NCBI GenBank assembly: GCA_026388275.1
Contig: JAPLKB010000012.1
Location: 50,069 to 114,068, forward strand
From: Pseudomonadota bacterium
GTDB lineage: Bacteria > Desulfobacterota > Syntrophorhabdia > Syntrophorhabdales > Syntrophorhabdaceae
Length of the DNA stretch: 64,000 nucleotides
Reading direction: 5' to 3'
The translations under genes and the position numbers were made by a program. Below are positions 1-8,558 of this stretch, one piece after another. The notes beneath the pieces were generated by a model. It was not told where the DNA came from, ran no database searches, and saw only the letters and a program-made list of their open reading frames with translations. How positions within the stretch are numbered: the first letter of the stretch is position 1; every line of letters begins with the position of its first letter.

Positions 1-1701
1 TCCATATTTCACCTGTGGTACAACCCTGTGCTCCGGAGAAATCTCTACATTACAAAAAAACGCCTCGTTGCTTTCGAGAACCTCTCTCACGCCTTTGGCC
101 AATTCATTGTTGCGATTTAAAGTAATTGTTTTATATCCGTAGGCCTGGGCAATCTTAACAAAATCGGGAAACGCTAACCCGCTTTCAGTGGTAGATGCTT
201 CATAGCCAGAATCGAACCACTGATCCTGCGTTTGCCGAATCATACTGTACCCTTTATTGTTTACCAGGAAAATCTTAATGGGCAGCTGGTGATAAATAAT
301 TGTTGATAATTCCTGGATATTCATCTGCAGGCTCCCATCGCCAATCACACAGATTACCTGGCGTTGCTCACTTGCAAAACATGCTCCGATACTAGCCGGC
401 AATGCCCATCCCATAGCTGTATTATTCCAATCGTGATAGACTCTCTGATTACTTTTAAAATCAAAGGCCTGCATCGTCCAAGCCAGAGTGCAACCTGTAT
501 CAACCACGATGATACTGTCCTTATCACAGCAATTTGAAAGTGTTTTGATAAAAACATAAGGATTTATTTCCTCTTCTGCGTAGTATTTACTGGTGCAAAT
601 GGGGTATTTCTGTTTCCATATTTTGATCTGCTCTAACCAGTTAGAAATTTGTCTACCTCTACTGCTTTTTTCAATATCCTTTTTAAGGTTGAGCATACCA
701 AGAAACTTCTTAGCATCAGAATGAATAAGAAGTGTAGTTTTCATCTTAAATTTTTGAAATTTTGACAATTCAGAGCGGTCTATGTCCAAAATAATTTTTT
801 TAGCTGCCCTTGCAAAACTTGTCATTGGACTTCCCGTTGCTTTGGTGTCTAACCGGGAGCCTATCGAGAATATTAAATCAGCATTCTGTACCGCAAAATT
901 AGCATATCTTGTTCCATGAGTTCCGAAAGTACCAACCGACAATGGATGGTATATTGGCAATAAATCAGCAACAGCCCAAGTTGTAACAACGGGAAAACCA
1001 AGATTACTTATCAATTCTTCTGTCTCTTTTTCTGCTTTTGCAAGTCGGATTCCCCAACCTAAAACAATTATTGGCCTTTTGGCATTGTGTAGTAGCCGAA
1101 CGCACAAATCTACTTGCTTCTTTATATAATCGCTATCGTCTAATGCTTGTTCGGGGATAAAACTTACTAATTTGTTTGGGTCGACCTGTTCCCTTTGAAC
1201 ATCGTCAGGGATGTCTATCAATACAGGCCCGGGCCTTCCAGACTTCGCCAAATAACATGCCTTCTCCAATTCGTACCTAATATTGGTCGGATCCTTTATG
1301 CAGACAGCATATTTCGTAACATGTCTAAAAATATCGACTGTATCTGTTTCTTGAAACCCGATCTGGCGAACACCCAGGTTCCCTTTCATTCTAAATCTTG
1401 CAACTTGACCGGTAATGTAAATTACGGGCACGGAATCATAATAAGCACCACAAACACCGGTTAACATATTTGTGGCGCCTGGTCCACTGGTTGCAATTGC
1501 AGCGCCCAAATTACCAGTAACTCTTGAGTAAGCATCTGCTGCCATAGCACCTGCTTGCTCATGCTGTGCACATATATAATTCATGCCATCTTTTTTTGCA
1601 ATAGAATCAATCAAGTGCGCAGATGCGCCGCCATTTACTACAAATACGTGTTTGATGCCTTGTTTAAATAGAAACTTCGCTATGTAGTCTGATACTTTCA
1701 T
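1..1701 (-). CDS. Thiamine-diphosphate enzyme, acetolactate synthase (IlvB)-like, 3' end outside window
   Basis: The frame is open from an ATG at 1701 to the window edge, giving 567 codons, close to the usual 550-600 of the family, so only the last few residues are missing. The N-terminal PYR domain carries the HEQAGAMAADAY glutamate motif and ATSGPGATNM. The C-terminal PP domain has the thiamine-binding GDGSLQMNIQEL, and the visible end VVPQVKYG is typical of IlvB. Members decarboxylate pyruvate and transfer the two-carbon unit. It lies last in a nucleotide-sugar operon with no ilvN or ilvC nearby. A role in adding a two-carbon branch to a sugar, as in YerE, is therefore more likely than branched-chain amino acid synthesis; that role is inferred. 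Confidence 0.85.
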   Translation of the reverse strand, partial: MKVSDYIAKFLFKQGIKHVFVVNGGASAHLIDSIAKKDGMNYICAQHEQAGAMAADAYSRVTGNLGAAIATSGPGATNMLTGVCGAYYDSVPVIYITGQVARFRMKGNLGVRQIGFQETDTVDIFRHVTKYAVCIKDPTNIRYELEKACYLAKSGRPGPVLIDIPDDVQREQVDPNKLVSFIPEQALDDSDYIKKQVDLCVRLLHNAKRPIIVLGWGIRLAKAEKETEELISNLGFPVVTTWAVADLLPIYHPLSVGTFGTHGTRYANFAVQNADLIFSIGSRLDTKATGSPMTSFARAAKKIILDIDRSELSKFQKFKMKTTLLIHSDAKKFLGMLNLKKDIEKSSRGRQISNWLEQIKIWKQKYPICTSKYYAEEEINPYVFIKTLSNCCDKDSIIVVDTGCTLAWTMQAFDFKSNQRVYHDWNNTAMGWALPASIGACFASEQRQVICVIGDGSLQMNIQELSTIIYHQLPIKIFLVNNKGYSMIRQTQDQWFDSGYEASTTESGLAFPDFVKIAQAYGYKTITLNRNNELAKGVREVLESNEAFFCNVEISPEHRVVPQVKYG

Positions 1702-1764
1702 CAATGATTTTAAAATTCCCGACGAACTCAAACACCTAACAACCAAATACAATGACACATATTG

Positions 1765-1899
1765 CTAAATCCTGTGAAAAAGCTCCGTCAACCTTGATGT
1801 CCAGGGACCCAACGTTGCCTCAGGAGTTTCAAACTGATAATCAGTGCCCTCCCGATAACATTTTTTTGCTGATTTAGTATCGATCTTATTTGCTGCCAT
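1765..1899 (-). other. Possible 44-codon ORF or gene remnant between SDR and IlvB-like genes
   Basis: An ATG at 1899 opens a 44-codon frame in the gap between two operon genes. The peptide begins MAANKID and has a polar, protein-like composition, including YREGTDYQFETPEATLGPW. I recognise no family and no clear ribosome binding site. It could be a true small protein or the N-terminal scrap of a decayed sugar-modifying gene. Confidence 0.25.
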
Positions 1900-1933
1900 A
1901 TGCGCTCTTTTTCTCAGAATTACCTGAATTTTT

Positions 1934-2746
1934 TCAATCGCTGTTTCTAAACCGTCTTAGCTTGAATGCATTATAATCATCCCTGAGTTTGCAGATAAGT
2001 TCCTTACCACCGTTTCTCCATGCGTCATGTACGATAGAGAAATTCCGACCACCAACAGTTTCTTTCCCTTGCTGAATACACCAGTTGACAAAATCATAGA
2101 TTTCTCGTACGGAAGTTTCCTGTTGTGTTGAACTGAGAAAGGAAAGCGTTTTTTCATAATTTTCTTGTGCTCCAGAAGGATTATTGATTGTTTGTTCATG
2201 GATTTTTGTCCTTACCCATCCAGGACCGATAATGAATATATTTAAATCAGGGTTTTCGTCATCCAGAAGTTCACACATTTTTATGAGAAAAATTTTAGAT
2301 GCACAGTAAGCCGAGTAGTTCCGAAATGGACCATTGGTTCCACCACCGGCAAAAAAAACAATATTAGACATTCTGCTGGTTTCTCTCAAGGGATAGAACG
2401 AATGAAGGACACGAAGCTGAGCAGTGGTATTGCTTATCGCGGATGCTTCCCACATATCAAAGTCAGACTTAAAAAAACTACCGATGGGTTCCATATTCCC
2501 TATGCAAGAGATAAAAATCTCCCATGGTTTCAAAAATGCTTGATATTGCATAGTCATAGTGGCAACTTCCTGTTTCTTGCTAATATCACAAGGAAATAGG
2601 TGAATATGATCTCTTGTAAATAAGTGCTTTACATGATCTATGTTGCGGTAGGTGCCAAACACATTATACCCATCGTCTACATAGTATTCCACAAGTGCTT
2701 TGCCAATATCGCTACTTGCGCCAAGGATAAAAACGGTTTTGCTCAT
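1934..2746 (-). CDS. Short-chain dehydrogenase/reductase
   Basis: This 270-residue Rossmann protein has the N-terminal cofactor loop GASSDIG and the catalytic pair YCASK (Tyr and Lys four apart). The usual catalytic serine strand reads FFAGGG, so the serine is not in its normal place. The IGPGWVRT segment is typical of classical SDRs. It sits between the E1-like pair and the IlvB-like enzyme. A reductase acting on a keto group of the sugar, as YerF does after YerE in yersiniose synthesis, fits the context, but the substrate is not shown by the sequence. Confidence 0.8.
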   Translation of the reverse strand: MSKTVFILGASSDIGKALVEYYVDDGYNVFGTYRNIDHVKHLFTRDHIHLFPCDISKKQEVATMTMQYQAFLKPWEIFISCIGNMEPIGSFFKSDFDMWEASAISNTTAQLRVLHSFYPLRETSRMSNIVFFAGGGTNGPFRNYSAYCASKIFLIKMCELLDDENPDLNIFIIGPGWVRTKIHEQTINNPSGAQENYEKTLSFLSSTQQETSVREIYDFVNWCIQQGKETVGGRNFSIVHDAWRNGGKELICKLRDDYNAFKLRRFRNSD

Positions 2747-2839
2747 TGATTAGATTTCCAGAAAGTTACTTAAAATAGAATTCAAATAAATCTGGTTATA
2801 TTTACAGCTTATAATTCAGATCCTTTTCATTGGAACAGT

Positions 2840-3898
2840 TTAGAAAGGCCCGGTGAATGACAGATCAGGGACGTCAAGAGGAGCTTGGTGGCATATTCCT
2901 GCCTCTTCCTCAGTTACCTCCGACATTTTCAGCATCTTCCTTGCAGTATTCACAATATCAATAGCCCGTGGGTAATAGTGGTTGGTTAAAGCAAAGCTGG
3001 TAGGTGTGGGGACATCAGCAAAAGCAATACGCTTGGGCGCACATTTTAAAGAATCGAATGCCTTCTCTGAAACCATTGCCATTATCTCCGCAGACACCCC
3101 AAAACTCTGCCATGCACCGTCTACAACCAGCAAACGGCCTGTTTTATCGATTGAATCGAGGACCGTCTTTTCGTCGAGTGGCTTTATGGTCCGCAAGTCA
3201 ACCAATTCTACCTCTATTCCTTGCTCTGAAAGCACATTCGCTGCCTTGAGTGCCTCGAGCGTCATGAGAGATGATGAGACGATTGTCAGATCCGTCCCTA
3301 CTCGCATCAATCTCGCCCCCATGGTACTCGCATATTTCTCCTCAGGAACATAGCCGAATGTTCCGTGAAGCCATCTATGCTCTATGTAGATTACCGGATT
3401 ATCATCTTCCACCGCTGCTACCATCAGCCCTTTCGCATCATATGGCGTTGCAGGCATTACAACCTTAAGCCCTGGGATGTGGGCAAACAACGCTTGCAGA
3501 CTTTGAGAATGCTGCGGTCCCTGCCCCCAGCCACGGCCAACAAGGAGGCGTATCGTAAGCGGCACTTTCATTTTCCCGCCGAACATATAATGCCATTTTG
3601 CTGCATTGTTGATAATCTGGTCAAGCGAAAGAAGCATGAAGTCTACACGTTGATGTGTCATTATAGGCCTCATACCTACAATGGCCGAACCAATTGCCAC
3701 ACCTGTCATACCATTCTCAGATACAGGCATGTCACACACTCTGTTATCCCCAAATTTCTCCTTGAGACCAAGGGTTGTACCAAAAATTCCTTTTGGATCA
3801 GGCACCCCAAGCCCCATGATGTAAACTGACGAATCTGCTGCCATACATTGTTCGGTAGCTTCTAAAATAGCTTGTGCATATGTGATTATTCTATCCAA
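2840..3898 (-). CDS. 2-oxoacid dehydrogenase E1 beta-like (transketolase family) subunit
   Basis: The 352-residue protein matches the E1 beta subunit of pyruvate/acetoin dehydrogenases in length and domain order, with a pyrimidine-binding half and a C-terminal transketolase domain (VVDGAWQSFGVSAEI). The start is TTG. It follows the alpha subunit by 34 bp. No E2 acyltransferase or E3 gene is present. In avilamycin synthesis a comparable E1 alpha/beta pair (AviB1/AviB2) is proposed to transfer a two-carbon unit from pyruvate to a sugar; the same role is inferred here. Confidence 0.85.
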   Translation of the reverse strand: MDRIITYAQAILEATEQCMAADSSVYIMGLGVPDPKGIFGTTLGLKEKFGDNRVCDMPVSENGMTGVAIGSAIVGMRPIMTHQRVDFMLLSLDQIINNAAKWHYMFGGKMKVPLTIRLLVGRGWGQGPQHSQSLQALFAHIPGLKVVMPATPYDAKGLMVAAVEDDNPVIYIEHRWLHGTFGYVPEEKYASTMGARLMRVGTDLTIVSSSLMTLEALKAANVLSEQGIEVELVDLRTIKPLDEKTVLDSIDKTGRLLVVDGAWQSFGVSAEIMAMVSEKAFDSLKCAPKRIAFADVPTPTSFALTNHYYPRAIDIVNTARKMLKMSEVTEEEAGICHQAPLDVPDLSFTGPF

Positions 3899-3932
3899 AT
3901 TAAATCACTCTTATTCATTTCGCATTTCTCCT

Positions 3933-4925
3933 TTAAGCATATACTTCTGCAAATGCGCTTTTAGGGTCTGGAAAGGGGCTGGATTTGGCAAAGTCAAAAG
4001 CTTCACTGATTTCTTCATGAATTCTTTTCACCATTTCCTTTACTTCAGAGTCAGAGATAATTCCTTCATTTTTAAGAGATTCTTCAATATGTTTTATCGG
4101 GCAACGGCCTTGCCATGTGGTAAACTCATCCTCTGCCCGGTATCCAAGATCATTGTCATAATTGGGACCGCAATGTTCACGCCACCGATATGTGTCAAAC
4201 TGAAGATAATATGGCCCCAATCCCTGATTTATGTGTGCGATTGCCCTCTGTGCGAGAGTATAGACGTCAAGAACATCATTGCCGTCACCTTTCTCTCCTG
4301 CTACACCATAGGCTCTTACAATGGATAAATTATCTCTCTCAGGCGGTTGGCGAACGAAAAGCGGGGAATAGACAGAATAGAAATTGTTTTCACAGATAAA
4401 AACTATTGGCAGCTTTTTCAATGATGCAAAATTCAGACTCTCACAGAAGACTCCTTCTTCTGTGGCTGCATCACCGAAAAATACAGCAGTTATACTACGT
4501 TTTTCCTTTAAAATTGTGCCAAAGGCAAGGCCTACCGCAACAGGAATGCTGCTGCTTACTATCGGGGTGGCGCCAACAAAATTAGCTGAAAGATCGACAA
4601 GATGCATAGACCCGCCCTTGCCTTTTGAACATCCCGTTGCTTTTCCATATATTTCTGCAAGCATGGCTTTCAAATTTCCGCCTTTCGCAAGGTAATGACC
4701 GTGTGAACGATGGTTGCTCATTACATAATCTTCTTTTGACAGATTAGCGCAAACGCCAACGGCAACAGCTTCCTGCCCGATGCATAAGTGAACAGGGCAA
4801 CGCATTTCCTGTTCAGAGTAGTGTTTAGCAATGGCTTCCTCGACCATTCTAATCCGCAGCATATCAAAATACATCTTTTTCTTTAATTCCATGTCTATAG
4901 GTTTACCTTTATTCCAGATTGTCAA
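3933..4925 (-). CDS. 2-oxoacid dehydrogenase E1 alpha-like subunit
   Basis: The 330-residue protein carries the thiamine-diphosphate motif GDAATEEGVFCESLNFA ending in ENN, and MSNHRSHGHYLAKG near residue 70, both diagnostic of E1 alpha. The longest frame starts at a TTG that overlaps the upstream epimerase gene by 17 bp. An ATG at 4892 is an alternative start. It pairs with the beta subunit directly downstream. The absence of E2/E3 genes and the sugar-gene neighbours suggest aldehyde transfer to a nucleotide sugar rather than acyl-CoA formation; this is inference. Confidence 0.85.
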   Translation of the reverse strand: MTIWNKGKPIDMELKKKMYFDMLRIRMVEEAIAKHYSEQEMRCPVHLCIGQEAVAVGVCANLSKEDYVMSNHRSHGHYLAKGGNLKAMLAEIYGKATGCSKGKGGSMHLVDLSANFVGATPIVSSSIPVAVGLAFGTILKEKRSITAVFFGDAATEEGVFCESLNFASLKKLPIVFICENNFYSVYSPLFVRQPPERDNLSIVRAYGVAGEKGDGNDVLDVYTLAQRAIAHINQGLGPYYLQFDTYRWREHCGPNYDNDLGYRAEDEFTTWQGRCPIKHIEESLKNEGIISDSEVKEMVKRIHEEISEAFDFAKSSPFPDPKSAFAEVYA

Positions 4926-5853
4926 GCTGTTTCATTGCTCTAATATTATACCAATTGTCTTCATCATGAAGTTTGCCGGAATTAAATGCATCAATAATTT
5001 CACGCATTGCATCAATAACTTTGTGTTTTGGTTTAAAACCGGTGCTCAATAGCTTGTCTGCATTGAGCCGGTATGAACGTGGATCGTTTGATTCACTCAC
5101 GATGATTTCGGCGGGGATTAATTGTGCCGCCATGTGGGCAATGTCCAAAATGGAAATATTTTCGAAACCGGCATTATATATACCCGTTGCTTTGTCGCCA
5201 AGATTGAGGAAATGAATGAATACGTCAGTAATGTCCTGGATATGTATGTTTGGCCTCGTTTGATCTCCACCGAAAACTGTTATTCTTCCGTTTGCTAATG
5301 CTTGTATTGTGAGCATATTAACAGAGAGGTCAAGGCGCATCCTCGGGGAATAGCCGCATATGGTAGCAGGACGAACAATATGAATTGCAATTTTATCTTT
5401 ATAACTCAATAGCACCCGTTCGCTGATCATTTTGGTTTTGTTGTAATCGGAAATTGGCACCAAAGGAAGGTCTTCAGTTACCTGCGGATCATCCTTAACA
5501 CCATATACGCTACCAGAACTTGATAGAACAAATTGCTTCACGTTATGTGAAATAGCCTTTTCTACCAAACCCATCGTGGCTAAAACATTTACTTCCCATG
5601 AAAGCTTTGCATTTAAGTCTCCACAGGGATCATTGGCTATATTGGCAAGGTGTATGATGCCGTCAATTCCCGACATCGGCACAGCGTCAATGTTTCGAAT
5701 GTCGCCCCGGATAATTTTCAAATTTTTGTGTTCTTTCAGAAAATTCCCAAACCACATAATATCGTAAACAGTTACTTCATGCCCAAGATTAAGCAGCTTG
5801 GGAACCAACACCGATCCCACATAACCGCACCCACCGGTCACAAGAATTTTCAT
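4909..5853 (-). CDS. NAD-dependent epimerase/dehydratase of extended SDR family
   Basis: The N-terminal TGGCGYVGS loop binds NAD(P). The catalytic residues are seen as SSSGSVYG and YNKTK, keeping the Tyr-x3-Lys pair. The 314-residue length is normal for nucleotide-sugar epimerases. The gene overlaps the E1 alpha gene and lies 14 bp after the preceding dehydratase-like gene, so they are co-transcribed. It probably reshapes a nucleotide-activated (6-deoxy)heptose or hexose; the exact substrate cannot be read from the sequence. Confidence 0.82.
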   Translation of the reverse strand: MKILVTGGCGYVGSVLVPKLLNLGHEVTVYDIMWFGNFLKEHKNLKIIRGDIRNIDAVPMSGIDGIIHLANIANDPCGDLNAKLSWEVNVLATMGLVEKAISHNVKQFVLSSSGSVYGVKDDPQVTEDLPLVPISDYNKTKMISERVLLSYKDKIAIHIVRPATICGYSPRMRLDLSVNMLTIQALANGRITVFGGDQTRPNIHIQDITDVFIHFLNLGDKATGIYNAGFENISILDIAHMAAQLIPAEIIVSESNDPRSYRLNADKLLSTGFKPKHKVIDAMREIIDAFNSGKLHDEDNWYNIRAMKQLDNLE

Positions 5854-5867
5854 TTATTGCTCCTTAT

Positions 5868-6854
5868 TTATTGTTTATGAATATAATTAAATGCCTGCTG
5901 CTGTAAAACTTCCAGATTATCTCGAACCCAGGCAATCGTTTCTTCTATGCCTTGTTCAAGACTGATTTGATCCCTCCAGCCAAACAAAGTCCTGGCTTTT
6001 GTGCTATCAAGCAAATATGCCGCATCCTTGCCGAGGCGCTCCCCCACTACTTCGACATGATCGGCAAAAGACAAGCCAAGTTGGGTGGCAATTATCTCGA
6101 CAAGAGACCTGATGGAGATGTTTCGAGTTGTAGAAAAATGAAAGATTTCTCCAGGTGAAGCTTGTCTCGTAACCCGGAGCGTGCCATCTGCCACGTCTCT
6201 TATGTGGATAAAGGAACGTATCGATTCTCCACCGCCATGAAGCTGGAGTTTTTTACCAATTAAAAAAAACAGAATAGTCCTGGGGATAATCCTATATAAT
6301 TGTTGTCCCGGACCATAGACGTTTGCTGCCCTTGTAAACACTACAGGAAAGTTATATGCCTTTTGAAAGCTCATTAGACTCATATCAGCGGCTGCGCGTG
6401 AAACAGCGTAAGGAGTACTTGGGGTATAATTTGTATTTTCCTTTACAACCCCTTCGCATGTTCCATAAACTTCAGGGGTGGAAATATGAACATATTTTTT
6501 AAGAAAACCACAGTGTCTTAATTTATCATGAAATTTAATAGTGGCAACAACGTTGGTTTGAAACCAATGTTCGGGATTCTGCCAGCTTTCCGCAACCATA
6601 CTCTGTGAGGCAAAATTGATAATATATTCGGGTTTGTTTTCCTCAATAATTTTCATAATACTGAGAAGATCGTGGTTGAGGTCCAATTGATAAAATTTAA
6701 ATGAAGCATTTTGTCTTTTTTTATAGGGAAGAAAAACAGGGTGCAATTCAGGAGAACGACTTATACCGATAACTTCAACACCTTCTACAAGGGCAAAATC
6801 AACAAAATGAGAGCCTGAAAATGAGTTGCTGCCTATTACTACAATTTTTTCCAT
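5868..6854 (-). CDS. Nucleotide-sugar 4,6-dehydratase-like protein with altered active site
   Basis: This 328-residue extended SDR resembles dTDP-glucose and GDP-mannose 4,6-dehydratases. The glycine loop is GSNSFSGSH. The catalytic triad region reads STPEVYG, where RmlB has Thr-Asp-Glu, so the Asp is Pro. The Tyr-x3-Lys motif reads YAVSR, with Arg replacing Lys. The rest (RAANVYGPGQ, SFIHIRDVADG) is well conserved, so the gene is not decayed. It starts one base after the SIS gene ends. It may act on an activated heptose; the effect of the two substitutions is unknown. Confidence 0.78.
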   Translation of the reverse strand: MEKIVVIGSNSFSGSHFVDFALVEGVEVIGISRSPELHPVFLPYKKRQNASFKFYQLDLNHDLLSIMKIIEENKPEYIINFASQSMVAESWQNPEHWFQTNVVATIKFHDKLRHCGFLKKYVHISTPEVYGTCEGVVKENTNYTPSTPYAVSRAAADMSLMSFQKAYNFPVVFTRAANVYGPGQQLYRIIPRTILFFLIGKKLQLHGGGESIRSFIHIRDVADGTLRVTRQASPGEIFHFSTTRNISIRSLVEIIATQLGLSFADHVEVVGERLGKDAAYLLDSTKARTLFGWRDQISLEQGIEETIAWVRDNLEVLQQQAFNYIHKQ

Positions 6855-7442
6855 CTATTTTAGCCCTCTACTTGTTGTTTTTTTAAATAAGGTAACTCTG
6901 TCAATCCAGTGATGAAGGATTGCCGCATGACAGGTTTCAGCCATTCCGTATGTTGCAGCAGGCACATAGAAATTGAGATCACCTGTTTTGCGAAGAGGGT
7001 TATCAGCATCCATTGCCGATAACGTAATGACTTTACCGCCATATTGTTTCGTTATTTCAGCTGCACGTAAAATGTTCTGTGATTTGCCTGAACTACTGAT
7101 CTCCACCAGAATATCTCCCTGAGCAAGACGTTTTTTTAATGGCTCAGCAAACACTTCATCAAAAGATATATCATTTGCTATGGCAGTTATAAGCGATAGA
7201 TCGGTAAAAACTTCTGTATGAATATCGGCATTTTTCGCTAAGTCAGCAGCAATGTGACTGGCCATAGATGCGCTGGCGCCATTGCCGACAAGAAAAATTG
7301 TTTTTCGCTCATCTCTGGCTTGAATAGCCAAATCAGTAAAGATATCAAACGCTTTATCAGCATCAATATTGTTAACGTTGCAGTCAGTTACAATAAGTGA
7401 TCCCAAACACCTTCTAATTTCATCAATGTTGTTTAGCCACAT
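6855..7442 (-). CDS. SIS-domain phosphosugar isomerase, GmhA-like (second copy)
   Basis: The 195-residue protein has the SIS core with VGNGASASMASHIAADLAKN and the loop EISSSGKSQNI, as in sedoheptulose-7-phosphate isomerases. It diverges clearly from the other GmhA at 10628-11200. Two SIS isomerases in one operon suggest either specialised substrates or a hetero-oligomer. It abuts the dehydratase-like gene. Function as a phosphoheptose isomerase is likely by family and context but not certain. Confidence 0.8.
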   Translation of the reverse strand: MWLNNIDEIRRCLGSLIVTDCNVNNIDADKAFDIFTDLAIQARDERKTIFLVGNGASASMASHIAADLAKNADIHTEVFTDLSLITAIANDISFDEVFAEPLKKRLAQGDILVEISSSGKSQNILRAAEITKQYGGKVITLSAMDADNPLRKTGDLNFYVPAATYGMAETCHAAILHHWIDRVTLFKKTTSRGLK

Positions 7443-7484
7443 TGGGCATTGCTCCTTTTTAAAAATAGAATCGGAATACGTAAT

Positions 7485-8546
7485 TCAATTGTCGTTGGAG
7501 TAGAGAGCTATACTTCTCAAGCCCGTTTTTTCGTATAATGTACGGGAAGAAAAATTAGTGGGAACTTTTTTAAAAAAAATAAGAATATTGGAAGTTAACA
7601 ATTTTTCGTTTTCAATCATTCTGGTGACAGGCTCTAAATGCTTTCCAGCATCTGAACAATACATTATGCAGATCTTTGCTCTGTTAACTGATTTGTTCTT
7701 CTTGTTTTGTAACAACTTGTCTACGTCAACCAATTCCGCATTCAAAGTGGACGAAAGGGCAGAAATAATTTTATCATCAAGTTTGTTTGAATTTCGTCTG
7801 CATATTAATGACCAGGCATTATTTGTTTCTTTAGAAGTTGCAGACTGTGGAAATTCTATCTGAGCAGCCAGATAACTACCCATATTCCCGATATCTCTGT
7901 GATAAATCTGATTATGGTACGTATAAACTTTACCCGTTTCAACATAATGAGGAAGAACTTCAGTGCTGAAGTCAACTAATGGTTTATTCAAAGATGCAAG
8001 AAAATCTATCACAGCAGGTTCTATAATGTAAACAGCGGCATTGGCAAGATTCCCGGGTGGGTCGGCAACTTTTTCGTGAAAGGCCCGAACTATGCCGGAA
8101 TCATCAATCTCTACAATTCCACAAGTTTCCGGTGTAGGGGTATTGAACGTCATCATCGTTATCTCCGTTCCTTTGGGACGATTAGCGTGTGCGGCAATGT
8201 ACCTCTGAATATCCGTCAAACAAAGGTTATCGGCATGAACAAGCATAACAGGTTCATTGCCCACAAAATCCCGGTTTCTTAAAAGGGTACCTCCTGTGCC
8301 AAGCAACTCTTCTTCATAAACCATTTTTATATTGTGTGCATATTCGGTAAGCATTACCCATTCCCTCATAGCATCTGCAAGATAATGCAAATTCATCAGC
8401 ATAGAAATGATTCCTGCATCTCTAAGCATAGAAAACCAATATTCCAAAAGAGGTCTGCCGTTAATAGGCAACAGGCATTTTGGTAAAACATTAGTTAAGG
8501 GTCTCAAACGGCTTCCAAAGCCTGCTGTTAGTAAGATACTTTTCAT
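7485..8546 (-). CDS. Sugar-1-phosphate nucleotidyltransferase (HddC/RmlA-like) with extra C-terminal domain
   Basis: The first 235 residues form a nucleotidyltransferase fold with LLTAGFGSRLRPLTNVLPKCLLPI (written here in part: GFGSRLRPLT and PKCLLPI) and the metal-binding HADNLC. It resembles D-glycero-D-manno-heptose-1-phosphate guanylyltransferase and mannose-1-phosphate guanylyltransferases. About 118 further residues, Lys- and Asn-rich and AT-rich at DNA level, match no family I know. Together with the HldE-like protein this gives the operon two possible nucleotide-activation routes for a heptose phosphate. Confidence 0.8.
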   Translation of the reverse strand: MKSILLTAGFGSRLRPLTNVLPKCLLPINGRPLLEYWFSMLRDAGIISMLMNLHYLADAMREWVMLTEYAHNIKMVYEEELLGTGGTLLRNRDFVGNEPVMLVHADNLCLTDIQRYIAAHANRPKGTEITMMTFNTPTPETCGIVEIDDSGIVRAFHEKVADPPGNLANAAVYIIEPAVIDFLASLNKPLVDFSTEVLPHYVETGKVYTYHNQIYHRDIGNMGSYLAAQIEFPQSATSKETNNAWSLICRRNSNKLDDKIISALSSTLNAELVDVDKLLQNKKNKSVNRAKICIMYCSDAGKHLEPVTRMIENEKLLTSNILIFFKKVPTNFSSRTLYEKTGLRSIALYSNDN

Positions 8547-8558
8547 TAAAATAATTAC

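Noticed and set aside
1..1701. IlvB-like gene as part of branched-chain amino acid synthesis
   Set aside because: No ilvN, ilvC, ilvD or leu genes nearby; all neighbours handle nucleotide sugars.
2982..3829. Plus-strand ORFs opposite the E1 beta gene
   Set aside because: Antisense shadows of a well-conserved enzyme gene without their own ribosome binding sites.
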